This document shows positions 11,817-19,875 of a stretch of 24,464 nucleotides of DNA, piece by piece. The position numbers and the translations under genes were made by a program. The stretch spans positions 1-24,464 of IMG/VR virus record IMGVR_UViG_3300032304_001354. One strand, given 5' to 3'. Origin of the DNA: a virus. The first letter of the stretch is position 1; each line of letters starts with the position of its first letter. Under the pieces are notes generated by a model. The model was not told where the DNA came from. It was given only the letters and a program-made list of their open reading frames with translations, and searched no databases.

Positions 11817-12727
11817 GAATCTTTATATCTATTGCCTCATATCGTGATCCAGAACTTCAGTGGACAATTAAAAGCGCTATTGAAAATGCTAATAATCCAG
11901 ACAACTTATACTTTGGCGTTGTTCATCAAGGAGTTGATTCAGAACTATTTGATATTCAAACAATTAAAAACATGTCTTTAATTAAGATGCATCCAAAAGA
12001 AGCAAAAGGTGCAGGATATGCAAGAGCAAAAGCAATGGAACTGTACTCTGGACAAGAGTATTTCCTTCAAATTGATTCACATACAAGGTTTGCTCCTGGC
12101 TGGGACTTAATTTGTATTGATCAGTTAAACAGGGCTAAAAATATATCTGGTCATAGTCGTGTATTGTTGTCATACTTTCCTGCCCCGTTTGAACCTGAAA
12201 GAAATGGAGGTATGTTTTTAGTAAAAAATAACCCAAAGATAAAAGACTATCCAACTAGACAAAGAATATTATTAAATAAAAGGAAACAGTGGACAGCAGA
12301 AAGATTTGAGTTTGATAGTAAACTAAAAGAAAACCCAGAACTTTCTCAAACAGTTCTTGGTGGCTTTATGTTTTCAGATGGATCAATAGTTAACGAAATA
12401 CCTTATGATCCAGAGATTAGTTTCTTTGGTGAAGAGATTTGTTTTGCCATGAGATCATGGACAAGAGGGTGGGACATATACTCTCCTTCAAAAAATATTG
12501 TTTATCATTTTTATTCTCGTGGTGGATATAGTAAGATATGGAAAGACAGAAATTTACGTGGCATGTCTTGGAAAGAAATAGAAGAGATCTCTTATAGTAA
12601 ACAAAAAAGAGTTCTTTGTGGCGAAGAAGAAGGAGTTTTTGGTGCTGGAAACATTAGAACACTTGCCGAGTATGAGATCTTTACTAATACTAACTTTAAA
12701 GATTTTTATAGTTTGACAAAGCCTTAG
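11813..12727 (+). CDS. GlcNAc-transferase family (Skp1 GnT-like, PF11397-type) glycosyltransferase
   Basis: The 304-residue protein starts at GTG on a GTGA overlap. It is a GT-A fold with IFISIASYRDPEL at the N-terminus, KGAGYARAKAMELYSGQEYF, then LQIDSHTRF (Asp88 and His90 as the metal/sugar-nucleotide motif), and FFGEEICFAMRSWTRGWDIY later. These are the hallmarks of the family named after Dictyostelium Skp1 polypeptide GlcNAc-transferase, which adds GlcNAc to hydroxyproline. Bacterial and phage members are common but mostly uncharacterised; the acceptor here is unknown. The proximity of a prolyl-hydroxylase-like gene is notable. The family could equally act on a glycan. Confidence 0.88.
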   Translation: MRIFISIASYRDPELQWTIKSAIENANNPDNLYFGVVHQGVDSELFDIQTIKNMSLIKMHPKEAKGAGYARAKAMELYSGQEYFLQIDSHTRFAPGWDLICIDQLNRAKNISGHSRVLLSYFPAPFEPERNGGMFLVKNNPKIKDYPTRQRILLNKRKQWTAERFEFDSKLKENPELSQTVLGGFMFSDGSIVNEIPYDPEISFFGEEICFAMRSWTRGWDIYSPSKNIVYHFYSRGGYSKIWKDRNLRGMSWKEIEEISYSKQKRVLCGEEEGVFGAGNIRTLAEYEIFTNTNFKDFYSLTKP

Positions 12728-12741
12728 TCTTAGGATATAAT
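12713..12741 (+). promoter_or_regulatory. Perfect consensus promoter for a leaderless mRNA
   Basis: TTGACA (12713-12718), 17-bp spacer, TATAAT (12736-12741), then 6 nt (TAAAAC) to the ATG at 12748. Both hexamers and the spacing are ideal. The -35 lies in the last codons of the GlcNAc-transferase gene. Confidence 0.87.
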
Positions 12742-12747
12742 TAAAAC

Positions 12748-13197
12748 ATGTGGAGTGGTGATATGAAAGATATTTTTATTGTTGTTTTTGCAACATTGTC
12801 AGTTTGTTTTGCAGCCTCATACATTTTGGTTTTAAAGCAATCTATTAAACTTAAAAGAGATGTTTCAAAACTTTTTATTGAAAAAACTTTGCTTCAAGAA
12901 TATGCTGATCTAACTAAGTCCACAAAAATAAAAGAAGATTCAGATGACTCAATACACAAAGAAAACTTTATTAAGTTTCTTTCTGATTCTAGGCTGTGGG
13001 CATTTGAATATATTGAGAATGTGCAAAAAGGTTTAACTAAGTTTGTTAATGATGTTGATGCAGACATATCATACTTTGATGAATACGGAGAAGCGTTGTC
13101 CATGTCAAGACCAGACTATCCGTCTATGAAGAATATTTCAAAGGCATACAAAGAATTAAAAACACTACTTCCAGAAGAGGGCATAGATGAAAAATAA
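12748..13197 (+). CDS. Membrane-anchored small protein
   Basis: A 149-residue protein with an N-terminal membrane helix (residues about 8-29, IFIVVFATLSVCFAASYILV), then a charged helical cytoplasmic part (KQSIKLKRDVSKLFIEKTLL) and a conserved-looking segment DSRLWAFEYIENVQKGLTKF. Similar TM-plus-coil proteins are frequent in actinophages; the function is unknown. A leaderless start at 12748 is favoured by the perfect promoter. ATG 12763 (residue 6), with GGAGTGG upstream, is an alternative. The end overlaps the next gene by 11 nt. Confidence 0.78.
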   Translation: MWSGDMKDIFIVVFATLSVCFAASYILVLKQSIKLKRDVSKLFIEKTLLQEYADLTKSTKIKEDSDDSIHKENFIKFLSDSRLWAFEYIENVQKGLTKFVNDVDADISYFDEYGEALSMSRPDYPSMKNISKAYKELKTLLPEEGIDEK

Positions 13198-13903
13198 AAA
13201 GGTTACATTTATTCCTGGAACAAAAGACTCACAACTTTTAGTAGAGTCTCCAAAACCATCAAAAAGATATATTCCTGAATGGTTTAAAGACATGCCACAA
13301 GAAAAAACAAATATATATAACACTGGAACAGATAAAACTGCAAAGTTATGTATGCCATTTTTAGACTCAATTAGTTGCGGATACATACAAGAATTACCAT
13401 GTGATTTAAAAATAATAAATAATGGAATAGATGATGATGGAAATGACATAATATCTTATAGATGGTTTGGTGGAATTCAACCATGCTCTACTAGAAGAGA
13501 AGAATTTGGATCTCAAAATATGCTACCAAATTTTGATGGGTACTATACATCAGAGTTTCATTGGATAACTAACTGGGAACCAAAAACTCCAGATGGATAT
13601 AGCACTATGTATCACCATCCATCAAACAGACTTGATTTACCATTTCATACGCTTACTGGAATTATAGATACAGACAAATGGTCTATTACTGGACCTTTGC
13701 CATTTTTTATTAAAAGGGGTTTTGAAGGAATTATTCCTGCAGGAACACCAATATATCAAATTACATTTGTAAAAAGAGAAAATTGGGTTTCAGAAAAAGA
13801 AAATTATGATGAAGACTTTCAAAAAAAACATCTTCAAAATGCTAAAAAACTTAGTTGGGGTGGATATAAAAAATTTTATTGGAATAGAAAAAGTTTTGAA
13901 TAA
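13187..13903 (+). CDS. Phage protein of unknown function, first of a tandem paralog pair
   Basis: A 238-residue protein. The scaffold VTFIPGTKDSQLLVESPKPS, then RYIPEWFKDMP, LCMPFLDSISCGYIQELPCD, NRLDLPFHTLTGIIDTDKW and LPFFIKRGFEGIIPAGTPIY, recurs in the next gene and in uncharacterised proteins of other large phages; it resembles the DUF6065 type. The alternating beta pattern with conserved His, Pro and aromatic residues suggests a jelly-roll or cupin-like fold. No catalytic motif can be assigned. It sits in the same plus-strand run as the 2OG oxygenase and the GlcNAc-transferase. Confidence 0.78.
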   Translation: MKNKKVTFIPGTKDSQLLVESPKPSKRYIPEWFKDMPQEKTNIYNTGTDKTAKLCMPFLDSISCGYIQELPCDLKIINNGIDDDGNDIISYRWFGGIQPCSTRREEFGSQNMLPNFDGYYTSEFHWITNWEPKTPDGYSTMYHHPSNRLDLPFHTLTGIIDTDKWSITGPLPFFIKRGFEGIIPAGTPIYQITFVKRENWVSEKENYDEDFQKKHLQNAKKLSWGGYKKFYWNRKSFE

Positions 13904-13912
13904 ATATATATT

Positions 13913-14614
13913 ATGAAAAAAATATACTTTATACCACAAACAGAACTTGCACAAGAGGTTATTGATCCGCCTAAACCAGCAAAAAACTTTATTCCTGAAT
14001 GGTATAAAAAATTACCAAGAAAAATGAATAAAAATCTTTTGTGGAGAAACCCAAATGGTTCATCAAATAGATCAATGAAAGCATGCGTTCCAGTTATGGA
14101 TACACTAACTTCAGGATATATAATTACAACTTCTGCTGATATATATGTTAATCAAAACATTGAATATGAGCATAAATTTATGTGGGAAGTAAGCAGAACA
14201 TTGATAACAACACATATAAAAGAGCAGTATGGAGAAATGCCTGTTCCAGATGGATATGAAAAAGATCCTTTTAAATGGGAAACTGACTGGATTATAAAAA
14301 CTCCAAAAGGATTTAGTCTTTTATTTTCTCATCCATCATATCGTTTTGATCTTCCTTTTATTACTTTTACTGGAATAGTTGATGCTGATAAATATAATAT
14401 GGCATTAAACCTGCCATTCTTTTTAAAAGAAGGATTTGAAGGTTTAATTCCAAAAGGAACTCCTATTGCTCAGGTTATGCCAATTAAAAGAGAATCTTGG
14501 AAATCTTCAACAAAAAAATATTCCCCAAAACAAAAATATAATTTAGAAAAAATAAAGAGTATTATAGATAGATCATATAAAAAAACATTTTGGCAAAAAA
14601 AGGAGTACTTATAA
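13913..14614 (+). CDS. Phage protein of unknown function, second of a tandem paralog pair
   Basis: A 233-residue paralog of the preceding protein. YFIPQTELAQEVIDPPKPAK, NFIPEWYKKLPR, ACVPVMDTLTSGYIITTSAD, YRFDLPFITFTGIVDADKY and LPFFLKEGFEGLIPKGTPIA match its motifs one for one. Divergence is high outside these blocks, so the duplication is old. The C-terminus differs (Lys-rich, ending FWQKKEYL). There is no Shine-Dalgarno; the start lies 9 nt after the previous stop in a very AT-rich gap. Confidence 0.78.
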   Translation: MKKIYFIPQTELAQEVIDPPKPAKNFIPEWYKKLPRKMNKNLLWRNPNGSSNRSMKACVPVMDTLTSGYIITTSADIYVNQNIEYEHKFMWEVSRTLITTHIKEQYGEMPVPDGYEKDPFKWETDWIIKTPKGFSLLFSHPSYRFDLPFITFTGIVDADKYNMALNLPFFLKEGFEGLIPKGTPIAQVMPIKRESWKSSTKKYSPKQKYNLEKIKSIIDRSYKKTFWQKKEYL

Positions 14615-14615
14615 A

Positions 14616-14774
14616 ATGAAAGATATATTGCTATCAACACTAACAGGTTTTGGATGTGGCGTTATATTTGCTGCATTCAAATTGCCAGTACCAGCACCAC
14701 CAGTTTTTGCGGGTGTCGCAGGAATTGTAGGGCTATGGGCTGGATATGCTATACTAATAAAGGTTCTATCCTAG
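14616..14774 (+). CDS. XapX-domain small membrane protein
   Basis: A 52-residue protein with the hallmark of the XapX family: MKDILLSTLTGFGCGVIFAA, then FKLPVPAPPVFAGVAGIVGL, then WAGYAIL. Two hydrophobic helices flank the K-L-P-x-P-A-P-P turn. XapX proteins are small predicted membrane proteins of unknown function, often beside xanthosine permease genes. Here it sits next to a holin-like gene. Shine-Dalgarno AAGGAG (within the previous gene's end) precedes the ATG; the gene starts 2 nt after the upstream stop. Confidence 0.85.
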   Translation: MKDILLSTLTGFGCGVIFAAFKLPVPAPPVFAGVAGIVGLWAGYAILIKVLS

Positions 14775-14782
14775 GAGGAAAA

Positions 14783-15067
14783 ATGAACACAGAACAACTA
14801 AAGGCAGTACTTGCATCATACGGACGTTCAGTCCTTGCATCAGGTCTTGCGCTATACATGGCAGGCGTAACAGATCCAAAGGATCTATGGACTGCACTTG
14901 TAGCAGCAATAGCACCAGTGGCTATTAGAGCAATCAATCCTAACGACAAGGCTTTTGGTGTATTGCCAGATGCTAAGGCCGTTGATGCGGCTCTGAAGGC
15001 TGCTAAGGCACCTGTAAAGAAGGCTGCTAAGAAGGCTGTTGCTAAGAAGGCTGCGCCAAAGAAGTAA
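14783..15067 (+). CDS. Holin-like membrane protein with Ala/Lys-rich tail
   Basis: A 94-residue protein. I place the start at ATG 14783 behind TAGGAGGAA; the frame is open further upstream but overlaps XapX out of frame. The N-terminal 65 residues (VLASYGRSVLASGLALYMAG, then WTALVAAIAPVAIRAINPND) give one to two hydrophobic helices separated by TDPKD, a pattern seen in actinophage holins. The tail is Ala/Lys repeats (KAAKAPVKKAAKKAVAKKAA), like histone-H1-type tails, and could bind nucleic acid, the membrane surface or wall polymers. It is the last gene before the convergent terminator. Confidence 0.72.
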   Translation: MNTEQLKAVLASYGRSVLASGLALYMAGVTDPKDLWTALVAAIAPVAIRAINPNDKAFGVLPDAKAVDAALKAAKAPVKKAAKKAVAKKAAPKK

Positions 15068-15084
15068 TACTTACTTACAGAATT

Positions 15085-15112
15085 GCCAGTCTAGAAATAG
15101 GCTGGCTTTTTT
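15085..15112 (+). terminator. Rho-independent terminator at the convergent junction
   Basis: GCCAGTCT (15085-15092) pairs with AGGCTGGC (15099-15106), with one G-U pair and a 6-nt loop, followed by six T. It ends plus-strand transcription 4 nt before the stop of the minus-strand glycan operon. Confidence 0.92.
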
Positions 15113-15115
15113 GTT

Positions 15116-16150
15116 TTACGAGTTAATTAAGTTTATGTATTTATCTTTTAATGACTCTGTTGAAAAATTAATAAAGCCAAGATCAAATGCTTCTTGTTTG
15201 ATTAGATTATTTTTCTTTTCCATGTATTCGTCAACTATTTTTGCAAGGGTTTTTGGATCAATATCATATACATCAATAACAGCCTTAGCCTTAAATTCAT
15301 CAATCTTGCTTGCCTTTACCGTCCATTTATCAGGAAGGATGGCATTGTTTGGAGAAATGCGGGGCATAAAAACAGGTAGCCCACTAAGAAGAGCCTCATT
15401 CATAGGTAAACATAATCCAGCATACCTTCTAGGTAATACCATTGCATCATAGCCAGAGTATAAATCTTCTGGTTCTTTTGTTGTATTAGTCTGGATAGTT
15501 AGTCTTTCATTAGTATTTCTAATACCTAAATCAGTTTGAGTTTTAATTACAACTTCGTAATCTCCTGTAGAATACTTAAGCATTTCTATTACAGAATTAG
15601 TACCGTTTCTATCTTTAACTGCAGCCTTGCCACCAATATGTAATATACGATTATGGTTCTTTGACATATTATTTTCTTTTGCATTATTAAAGTTTTCGTG
15701 GTTTGTTGGTGGGGGTAGATAAACAACCTTACATTTATCACCAAAACGTTCAACTATCTTATCCATATTCCATAGGCTTGGGGCAACAAGAACGTCTGGA
15801 AGTGACCACTCTGTATGCACAAGGTTTCCAAAGAACTCATAGTTATATTGAAGTATTGTCTTAACTCCACGAGATCTTGCTATATCAATAAATCTTGGAC
15901 TATAAAATGTCTCACAACTAATAACTACGTCAACATCTGTAATAAAATTTGCTATCTCAGCAGTTGTTGGAAAACCTTTTAGTGTAGCAGTATAGTTATA
16001 TCCATCATACCAGTCAAAATGTTGTTTATTTTGATTAAAGAACCTTGAATTAATAAGCATAATTTTATCAGGGTTTAGCATATTTACTAATTCCCTGGTT
16101 TGATTACCAAGACCAGTATCATCACATCTTGCAATTATTCCAACTCTCAT
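15116..16150 (-). CDS. GT-B glycosyltransferase (family 4-like), last gene of glycan operon
   Basis: A 344-residue protein with a two-domain GT-B layout. The N-terminus VGIIARCDDTGLGNQTRELV has the Gly-rich acceptor-domain loop. The C-terminal domain contains ILHIGGKAAVKDRNGTNSVI and PRRYAGLCLPMNEALLSGLP, the E-x7-E-like nucleotide-sugar region of GT1/GT4 enzymes. The sugar and acceptor cannot be told from sequence. It starts on a 4-nt overlap with the upstream gene, indicating coupled translation. Confidence 0.85.
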   Translation of the reverse strand: MRVGIIARCDDTGLGNQTRELVNMLNPDKIMLINSRFFNQNKQHFDWYDGYNYTATLKGFPTTAEIANFITDVDVVISCETFYSPRFIDIARSRGVKTILQYNYEFFGNLVHTEWSLPDVLVAPSLWNMDKIVERFGDKCKVVYLPPPTNHENFNNAKENNMSKNHNRILHIGGKAAVKDRNGTNSVIEMLKYSTGDYEVVIKTQTDLGIRNTNERLTIQTNTTKEPEDLYSGYDAMVLPRRYAGLCLPMNEALLSGLPVFMPRISPNNAILPDKWTVKASKIDEFKAKAVIDVYDIDPKTLAKIVDEYMEKKNNLIKQEAFDLGFINFSTESLKDKYINLINS

Positions 16151-16908
16151 TCAGAATACCCCCAAGTAAGATCATCACTAGTATACTTTCTTGTACCCTG
16201 ACGACCATCTAAATGATATGATCTTTTTATGTTTCCTTCTGGATGGTATATCCATAATTTATGCTTATTCCATCCATCCTCAGAGAATACACCGTATGGA
16301 GAAATATCATCTTGAACTCTTCCGTGTGTAGTATCTTCAATAAAAGCAAAATCTTCTACTTCTGGAAGAATAACTTTTCTATAGTATTCAACAGTAGATA
16401 GATGTGGCCTTTGACTCCACTGAGATGTTTTCATAAATCCATCCTCTAATCCAAACATCAAATGATTATGAGGTTCAGGTATTGATGACTCAAAATGAAA
16501 TCTAATTGTATTTGCTTTTCCATACTCAATCATATCTAAACATTTGTCCCAATCAATCTCAACATCGGGTGTAAGTGGAGCATCTCCTTCAACATAAAGA
16601 AGGCAAGGTGTATTTATAAGATTGATAGTCTGCTTTAGCATTGTGCTTTGATGGCTATGCTTATTAAATATAATTGGCAAAACATTTTTATATTGGTGAA
16701 GACACTTCCATAAAATTCTATTTTTGTATTCATCATAATCTTGTTTGCGATGCAACTGTTCTGATCTTAATCCATCAATTTGCATTATAATTTCATTATT
16801 AGGAAAGTGATGCCTAATAGATTTAATAGTTTCATCTATCATGTCTGTACTTGGGTGCCCTGGAATTATTGATGTTGCAAGAATAATAGTTACATCTCTT
16901 TTATGCAT
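16147..16908 (-). CDS. GT-A-like glycosyltransferase
   Basis: The 253-residue protein begins RDVTIILATSIIPGHPSTDM, the first Rossmann-like strand and nucleotide-binding loop of GT2-type enzymes. A metal-site motif LLYVEGDAPLTPDVEIDW (EGD in place of the usual DxD) follows near residue 105. A C-terminal region has HGRVQDDISPYGVFSEDG and YHLDGRQGTRKYTSDD. The family assignment is by fold pattern only. It overlaps the next gene by 4 nt and the previous by 8 nt within the operon. Confidence 0.78.
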   Translation of the reverse strand: MHKRDVTIILATSIIPGHPSTDMIDETIKSIRHHFPNNEIIMQIDGLRSEQLHRKQDYDEYKNRILWKCLHQYKNVLPIIFNKHSHQSTMLKQTINLINTPCLLYVEGDAPLTPDVEIDWDKCLDMIEYGKANTIRFHFESSIPEPHNHLMFGLEDGFMKTSQWSQRPHLSTVEYYRKVILPEVEDFAFIEDTTHGRVQDDISPYGVFSEDGWNKHKLWIYHPEGNIKRSYHLDGRQGTRKYTSDDLTWGYSE

Positions 16909-17749
16909 TTATCTGCCTCATAATCTTAATTCCTAGATCTCTTTTTTGTTTGATCCACCAACATACTACTTGGTGCATATTATTTGGATACTGATCTAAT
17001 AGTTTTGGAACTAATTTATTAAGTTCATTCCAATTTGATACATAGTTAAATGGAACATTAACTCCAAACATGTTTTTATAAAAATCTGTCTGTATTCCTT
17101 TTGGATTTATTGTATCTGCTACTGGCAACGTTAATAACTCTATTGACTCAAAAAATCTAAATGTATCTATTACTGCTGCACCAGATGGACATGGTGCAAT
17201 TTTTGCACTTGCAAGTTTGGCATAGTAGTCTTTTGGCTTATCTCCTTGTGAAAAGCCTGCAGTTGGTCCATATAAAGAATTCTTTAGGGTTGGCATAACA
17301 TGAGATAACTCTATCCTTCTTTGGTGAGTAATCTGTCCACCAAAGTAAACATCGTATTCTTTTTCTTTGTATTCTGGAGAATTATCACTTAAGTGCTGTG
17401 GAACACCAATTGGCATTTTATTATATGCTGCATGTTTTTTATGAGGGTATTGAATCCATATCTCAATATTTGGATGATTAATTTTATCTACATCAAACCT
17501 AGCATTCTCATCTCCATTAATAAATAAAACAACTCTAGAGATTTTACTTAATTCCTTAGATAGTCTATCCTCATTTCCAGCAGTTTGTGGTCCAGGGATT
17601 ACAACAAATGCTCTATCACTTTCTGGAATCTTTGTAACTTTTATTTGATTAATTTCGTACTTATCAAATATTTCTTTTATTAATCCATAGTCCCATTTAT
17701 CATTTGCATAATCTTTTCCATCATGAGAGTAAAGGTATGCATTAATCAT
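16901..17749 (-). CDS. Exostosin-like GT-B glycosyltransferase
   Basis: A 282-residue protein. The C-terminal donor-site segment LASAKIAPCPSGAAVIDTFR, then FFESIELLTLPVA, matches exostosin/GT47- or CgeB-like GT-B enzymes, in which a Pro-x-Gly loop and a helix with E-S/A bind the nucleotide sugar. The preceding EKEYDVYFGGQITHQRRIEL is the typical inter-domain strand (the YDVxFxGxxTHxRR pattern). The N-terminal acceptor domain is divergent. The donor and acceptor are unknown. It overlaps the methyltransferase gene by 4 nt. Confidence 0.8.
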   Translation of the reverse strand: MINAYLYSHDGKDYANDKWDYGLIKEIFDKYEINQIKVTKIPESDRAFVVIPGPQTAGNEDRLSKELSKISRVVLFINGDENARFDVDKINHPNIEIWIQYPHKKHAAYNKMPIGVPQHLSDNSPEYKEKEYDVYFGGQITHQRRIELSHVMPTLKNSLYGPTAGFSQGDKPKDYYAKLASAKIAPCPSGAAVIDTFRFFESIELLTLPVADTINPKGIQTDFYKNMFGVNVPFNYVSNWNELNKLVPKLLDQYPNNMHQVVCWWIKQKRDLGIKIMRQINA

Positions 17750-18312
17750 TTAGTACCCCTAACAAACATCCATTGAGGGTGCATGTGATCTGTAAATATT
17801 AGGCTATTAAACCCAGTATTTTTTAATATGTTTTCAATTTCAAACCTTGATGTTTGATAAGAGTATGGAGAGTTTTCCTCTCCAATAACAAACTGAAAGA
17901 ATAAAATACCACCATCTTTTAAATTATCATATGCAAGTTTTATGTAGTTAATCTTTTCTTGGTGCTCAATATGTTGAAAGACCAACATTGAGTATACTAA
18001 ATCAAGATTGTTTCCAACTTCTTGATACTTTATATTATCTCTCTTAGGTGCAAGGTTTATCATTTCATCAGAGATATCTAATCCGTAAAAATTACATTCA
18101 TCATACTTGTCTGCTAAAGGAACTAACAGTCTCCCTATACCACATCCAATTTCTAAAACATTATTCCAATTATCATTATTATTTTCTATAAGATTTAAAA
18201 ATGTTTCAGTAGATGCCCACTCATCTGCAATATATTTATACCTTACATCTGGATCTTTAGCAGCGTTATCCCAAAAAATTTTAGATTGATTCATAGTATA
18301 AGTGAACCTCAT
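17746..18312 (-). CDS. Class I SAM-dependent methyltransferase
   Basis: A 188-residue protein with motif I VLEIGCGIGRLLVPLAD (52-68), motif II FYGLDISDEMINLA, and motif IV/post-I DLVYSMLVFQHIEH, the standard order of the Methyltransf_11/25 group. Small size and context suggest O- or N-methylation of a sugar or peptide in the glycan pathway; the substrate is unknown. The ATG at 18312 overlaps the FkbM gene by 32 nt. ATG 18294 (residue 7) would reduce this to 14 nt and is a possible alternative. Confidence 0.88.
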   Translation of the reverse strand: MRFTYTMNQSKIFWDNAAKDPDVRYKYIADEWASTETFLNLIENNNDNWNNVLEIGCGIGRLLVPLADKYDECNFYGLDISDEMINLAPKRDNIKYQEVGNNLDLVYSMLVFQHIEHQEKINYIKLAYDNLKDGGILFFQFVIGEENSPYSYQTSRFEIENILKNTGFNSLIFTDHMHPQWMFVRGTK

Positions 18313-18994
18313 GCTGATAGTCTAAAATTATTTCAGTATAACCTAATCCCTTAATCCATTGTCTAAGATTATATAAAGATTCATTCCATTGCTGTAACAT
18401 AAACTCAGGGTGTCCAGATAGCCAAATCTTTGGTTTGTGCTCTCTAAGGACCTTCTCAGCCCCTCCTAGGACCCTCCACTCACTGCCCTCTACGTCCAAT
18501 GAAATGGCGGTAGGTGGCTTAATCCCGTGATCATATACACAAGAATCTATAGTAATCTGACCATAGGATTCTCCTTCAAGGTATAGTTCTTTGAATCCGT
18601 GGGCTGCTTCAATTACGTTGTTAACTTCTGGTGGCCATTCATTATAATATATTCTTGAAAGATTATTTATCTTATCAGATGCAAATCCAGGAATACAAAC
18701 CATTGGAAGATCTAGATTGTTTGCACTCCAAAGCAATGGAAAGTGTGACCAGACTTTAGGGTTTGGTTCAAATACAACTACTTCCGCACCCCACATTTGA
18801 CATAGTGCAGCAAACTCGCCTTCTTCTGCACCAACATAGTACATAACATCTCCAGAAGAAATATTTTCAGACATGTGTCTTAGTCTTGGTTTTTCCCAAC
18901 CTTTAGGTTCGTACCATTCAGGGCGAGCAGCACGATGATCTGGCAAAGTAATCTCAAACTCACCATTAACTATTACTTTTTTCATCTCTGTCAT
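18281..18994 (-). CDS. FkbM-family methyltransferase
   Basis: I place the start at ATG 18994, which forms a 4-nt ATGA overlap with the epimerase stop, as at other junctions of this operon; ATG 19033 in the same frame would overlap by 43 nt. SAM-site features are DVMYYVGAEEGEFAALCQMW and EVVVFEPNPKVWSHF. The signature AISLDVEGSEWRVLGGAEKV (the DxEGxE motif) is diagnostic of FkbM enzymes. The family O-methylates sugars and other hydroxyls and is frequent in polysaccharide and glycopeptidolipid clusters. Confidence 0.9.
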   Translation of the reverse strand: MTEMKKVIVNGEFEITLPDHRAARPEWYEPKGWEKPRLRHMSENISSGDVMYYVGAEEGEFAALCQMWGAEVVVFEPNPKVWSHFPLLWSANNLDLPMVCIPGFASDKINNLSRIYYNEWPPEVNNVIEAAHGFKELYLEGESYGQITIDSCVYDHGIKPPTAISLDVEGSEWRVLGGAEKVLREHKPKIWLSGHPEFMLQQWNESLYNLRQWIKGLGYTEIILDYQHEVHLYYESI

Positions 18995-19875
18995 TTCTGC
19001 AACCAGTCTATTAATGATACTTTTGGTGTCCATCCAGTTAAACCTTTAAACTTTTCATTAGACGCAAGAGTTTCTTGCACCTCACCAATTCTTGACGGGA
19101 TAAACTTAACATCATTTGAAATCATATTAGCAATATCAATTATAGAATAGTTACTTCCATACCCAATGTTATACACCTCACCAAAGCCATGACTTACTTC
19201 AGATGCAAGGATGTTTGCTTCCACTACATCAGATATGTGTGTAAAGTCTCTGCTCTGAGATCCATCTCCAACAACTGTTAAAGGTTTTCCTTCATGGTAT
19301 TGTTTTAAAAATAGTCCTATTACTGGTGCATACTGACCCTTTAGTGGCTGTCTATCTCCATAAACATTAAAGTATCTAAGTGATATAGTCTCAAGACCGT
19401 AAAGATTATAATAAACTCTTGCAAGGTTTTCACCAAATACCTTTGCAGCAGAGTATGGTGTTAGTGGGTCAGATCCCTGCGTTTCTATGTTTGGAAGTAT
19501 TGCTTTCTTACCATATGCAGATGATGTACTAGAATAAATAAACTTTTTTACTTTTGCCAAGCGAGATAGTTCTAATACGTTAGCAGTTCCAACTGCATTA
19601 GACTCAATAGATTTTCTAGGGTTTAATATTGCTGGTTGAATTCTTGCATCAGATGCAATGTGGAATACATAGTCAACTCCATTAAATAAATGTTCTATCT
19701 GTTCATAATCACATATATCATACTTATAATTATTTGCTTTTGGGTTCCAGTAAAATTGATCATGACACTCTGCTGACTCATTATCTATACAGATAACACT
19801 ATGCCCAAGATCTATAAGTTTATCAACAAGATTAGAACCAATAAAACCAGCACCGCCAGTAACTAAACAATTCAT
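18991..19875 (-). CDS. NAD-dependent sugar-nucleotide epimerase/dehydratase (GalE-like extended SDR)
   Basis: The 294-residue protein has the NAD-binding GGAGFIG (7-13), an acidic adenosine-ribose residue (ICIDNESAE), the active-site SSTSSAYG (115-122), and the catalytic YSAAK pair Tyr141/Lys145, followed by LRYFNVYGDRQ and SRDFTHISDVVEANI. This is a complete extended short-chain dehydrogenase of the UDP-hexose 4-epimerase group. It is slightly shorter than GalE (about 335). It would make or convert the nucleotide sugar used by the neighbouring transferases. It overlaps the upstream gene by 4 nt. Confidence 0.93.
   Translation of the reverse strand: MNCLVTGGAGFIGSNLVDKLIDLGHSVICIDNESAECHDQFYWNPKANNYKYDICDYEQIEHLFNGVDYVFHIASDARIQPAILNPRKSIESNAVGTANVLELSRLAKVKKFIYSSTSSAYGKKAILPNIETQGSDPLTPYSAAKVFGENLARVYYNLYGLETISLRYFNVYGDRQPLKGQYAPVIGLFLKQYHEGKPLTVVGDGSQSRDFTHISDVVEANILASEVSHGFGEVYNIGYGSNYSIIDIANMISNDVKFIPSRIGEVQETLASNEKFKGLTGWTPKVSLIDWLQK

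Noticed and set aside
15039-15452. Plus-strand frame crossing the terminator
   Set aside because: It lies across the convergent terminator and antisense to the GT-B glycosyltransferase gene.
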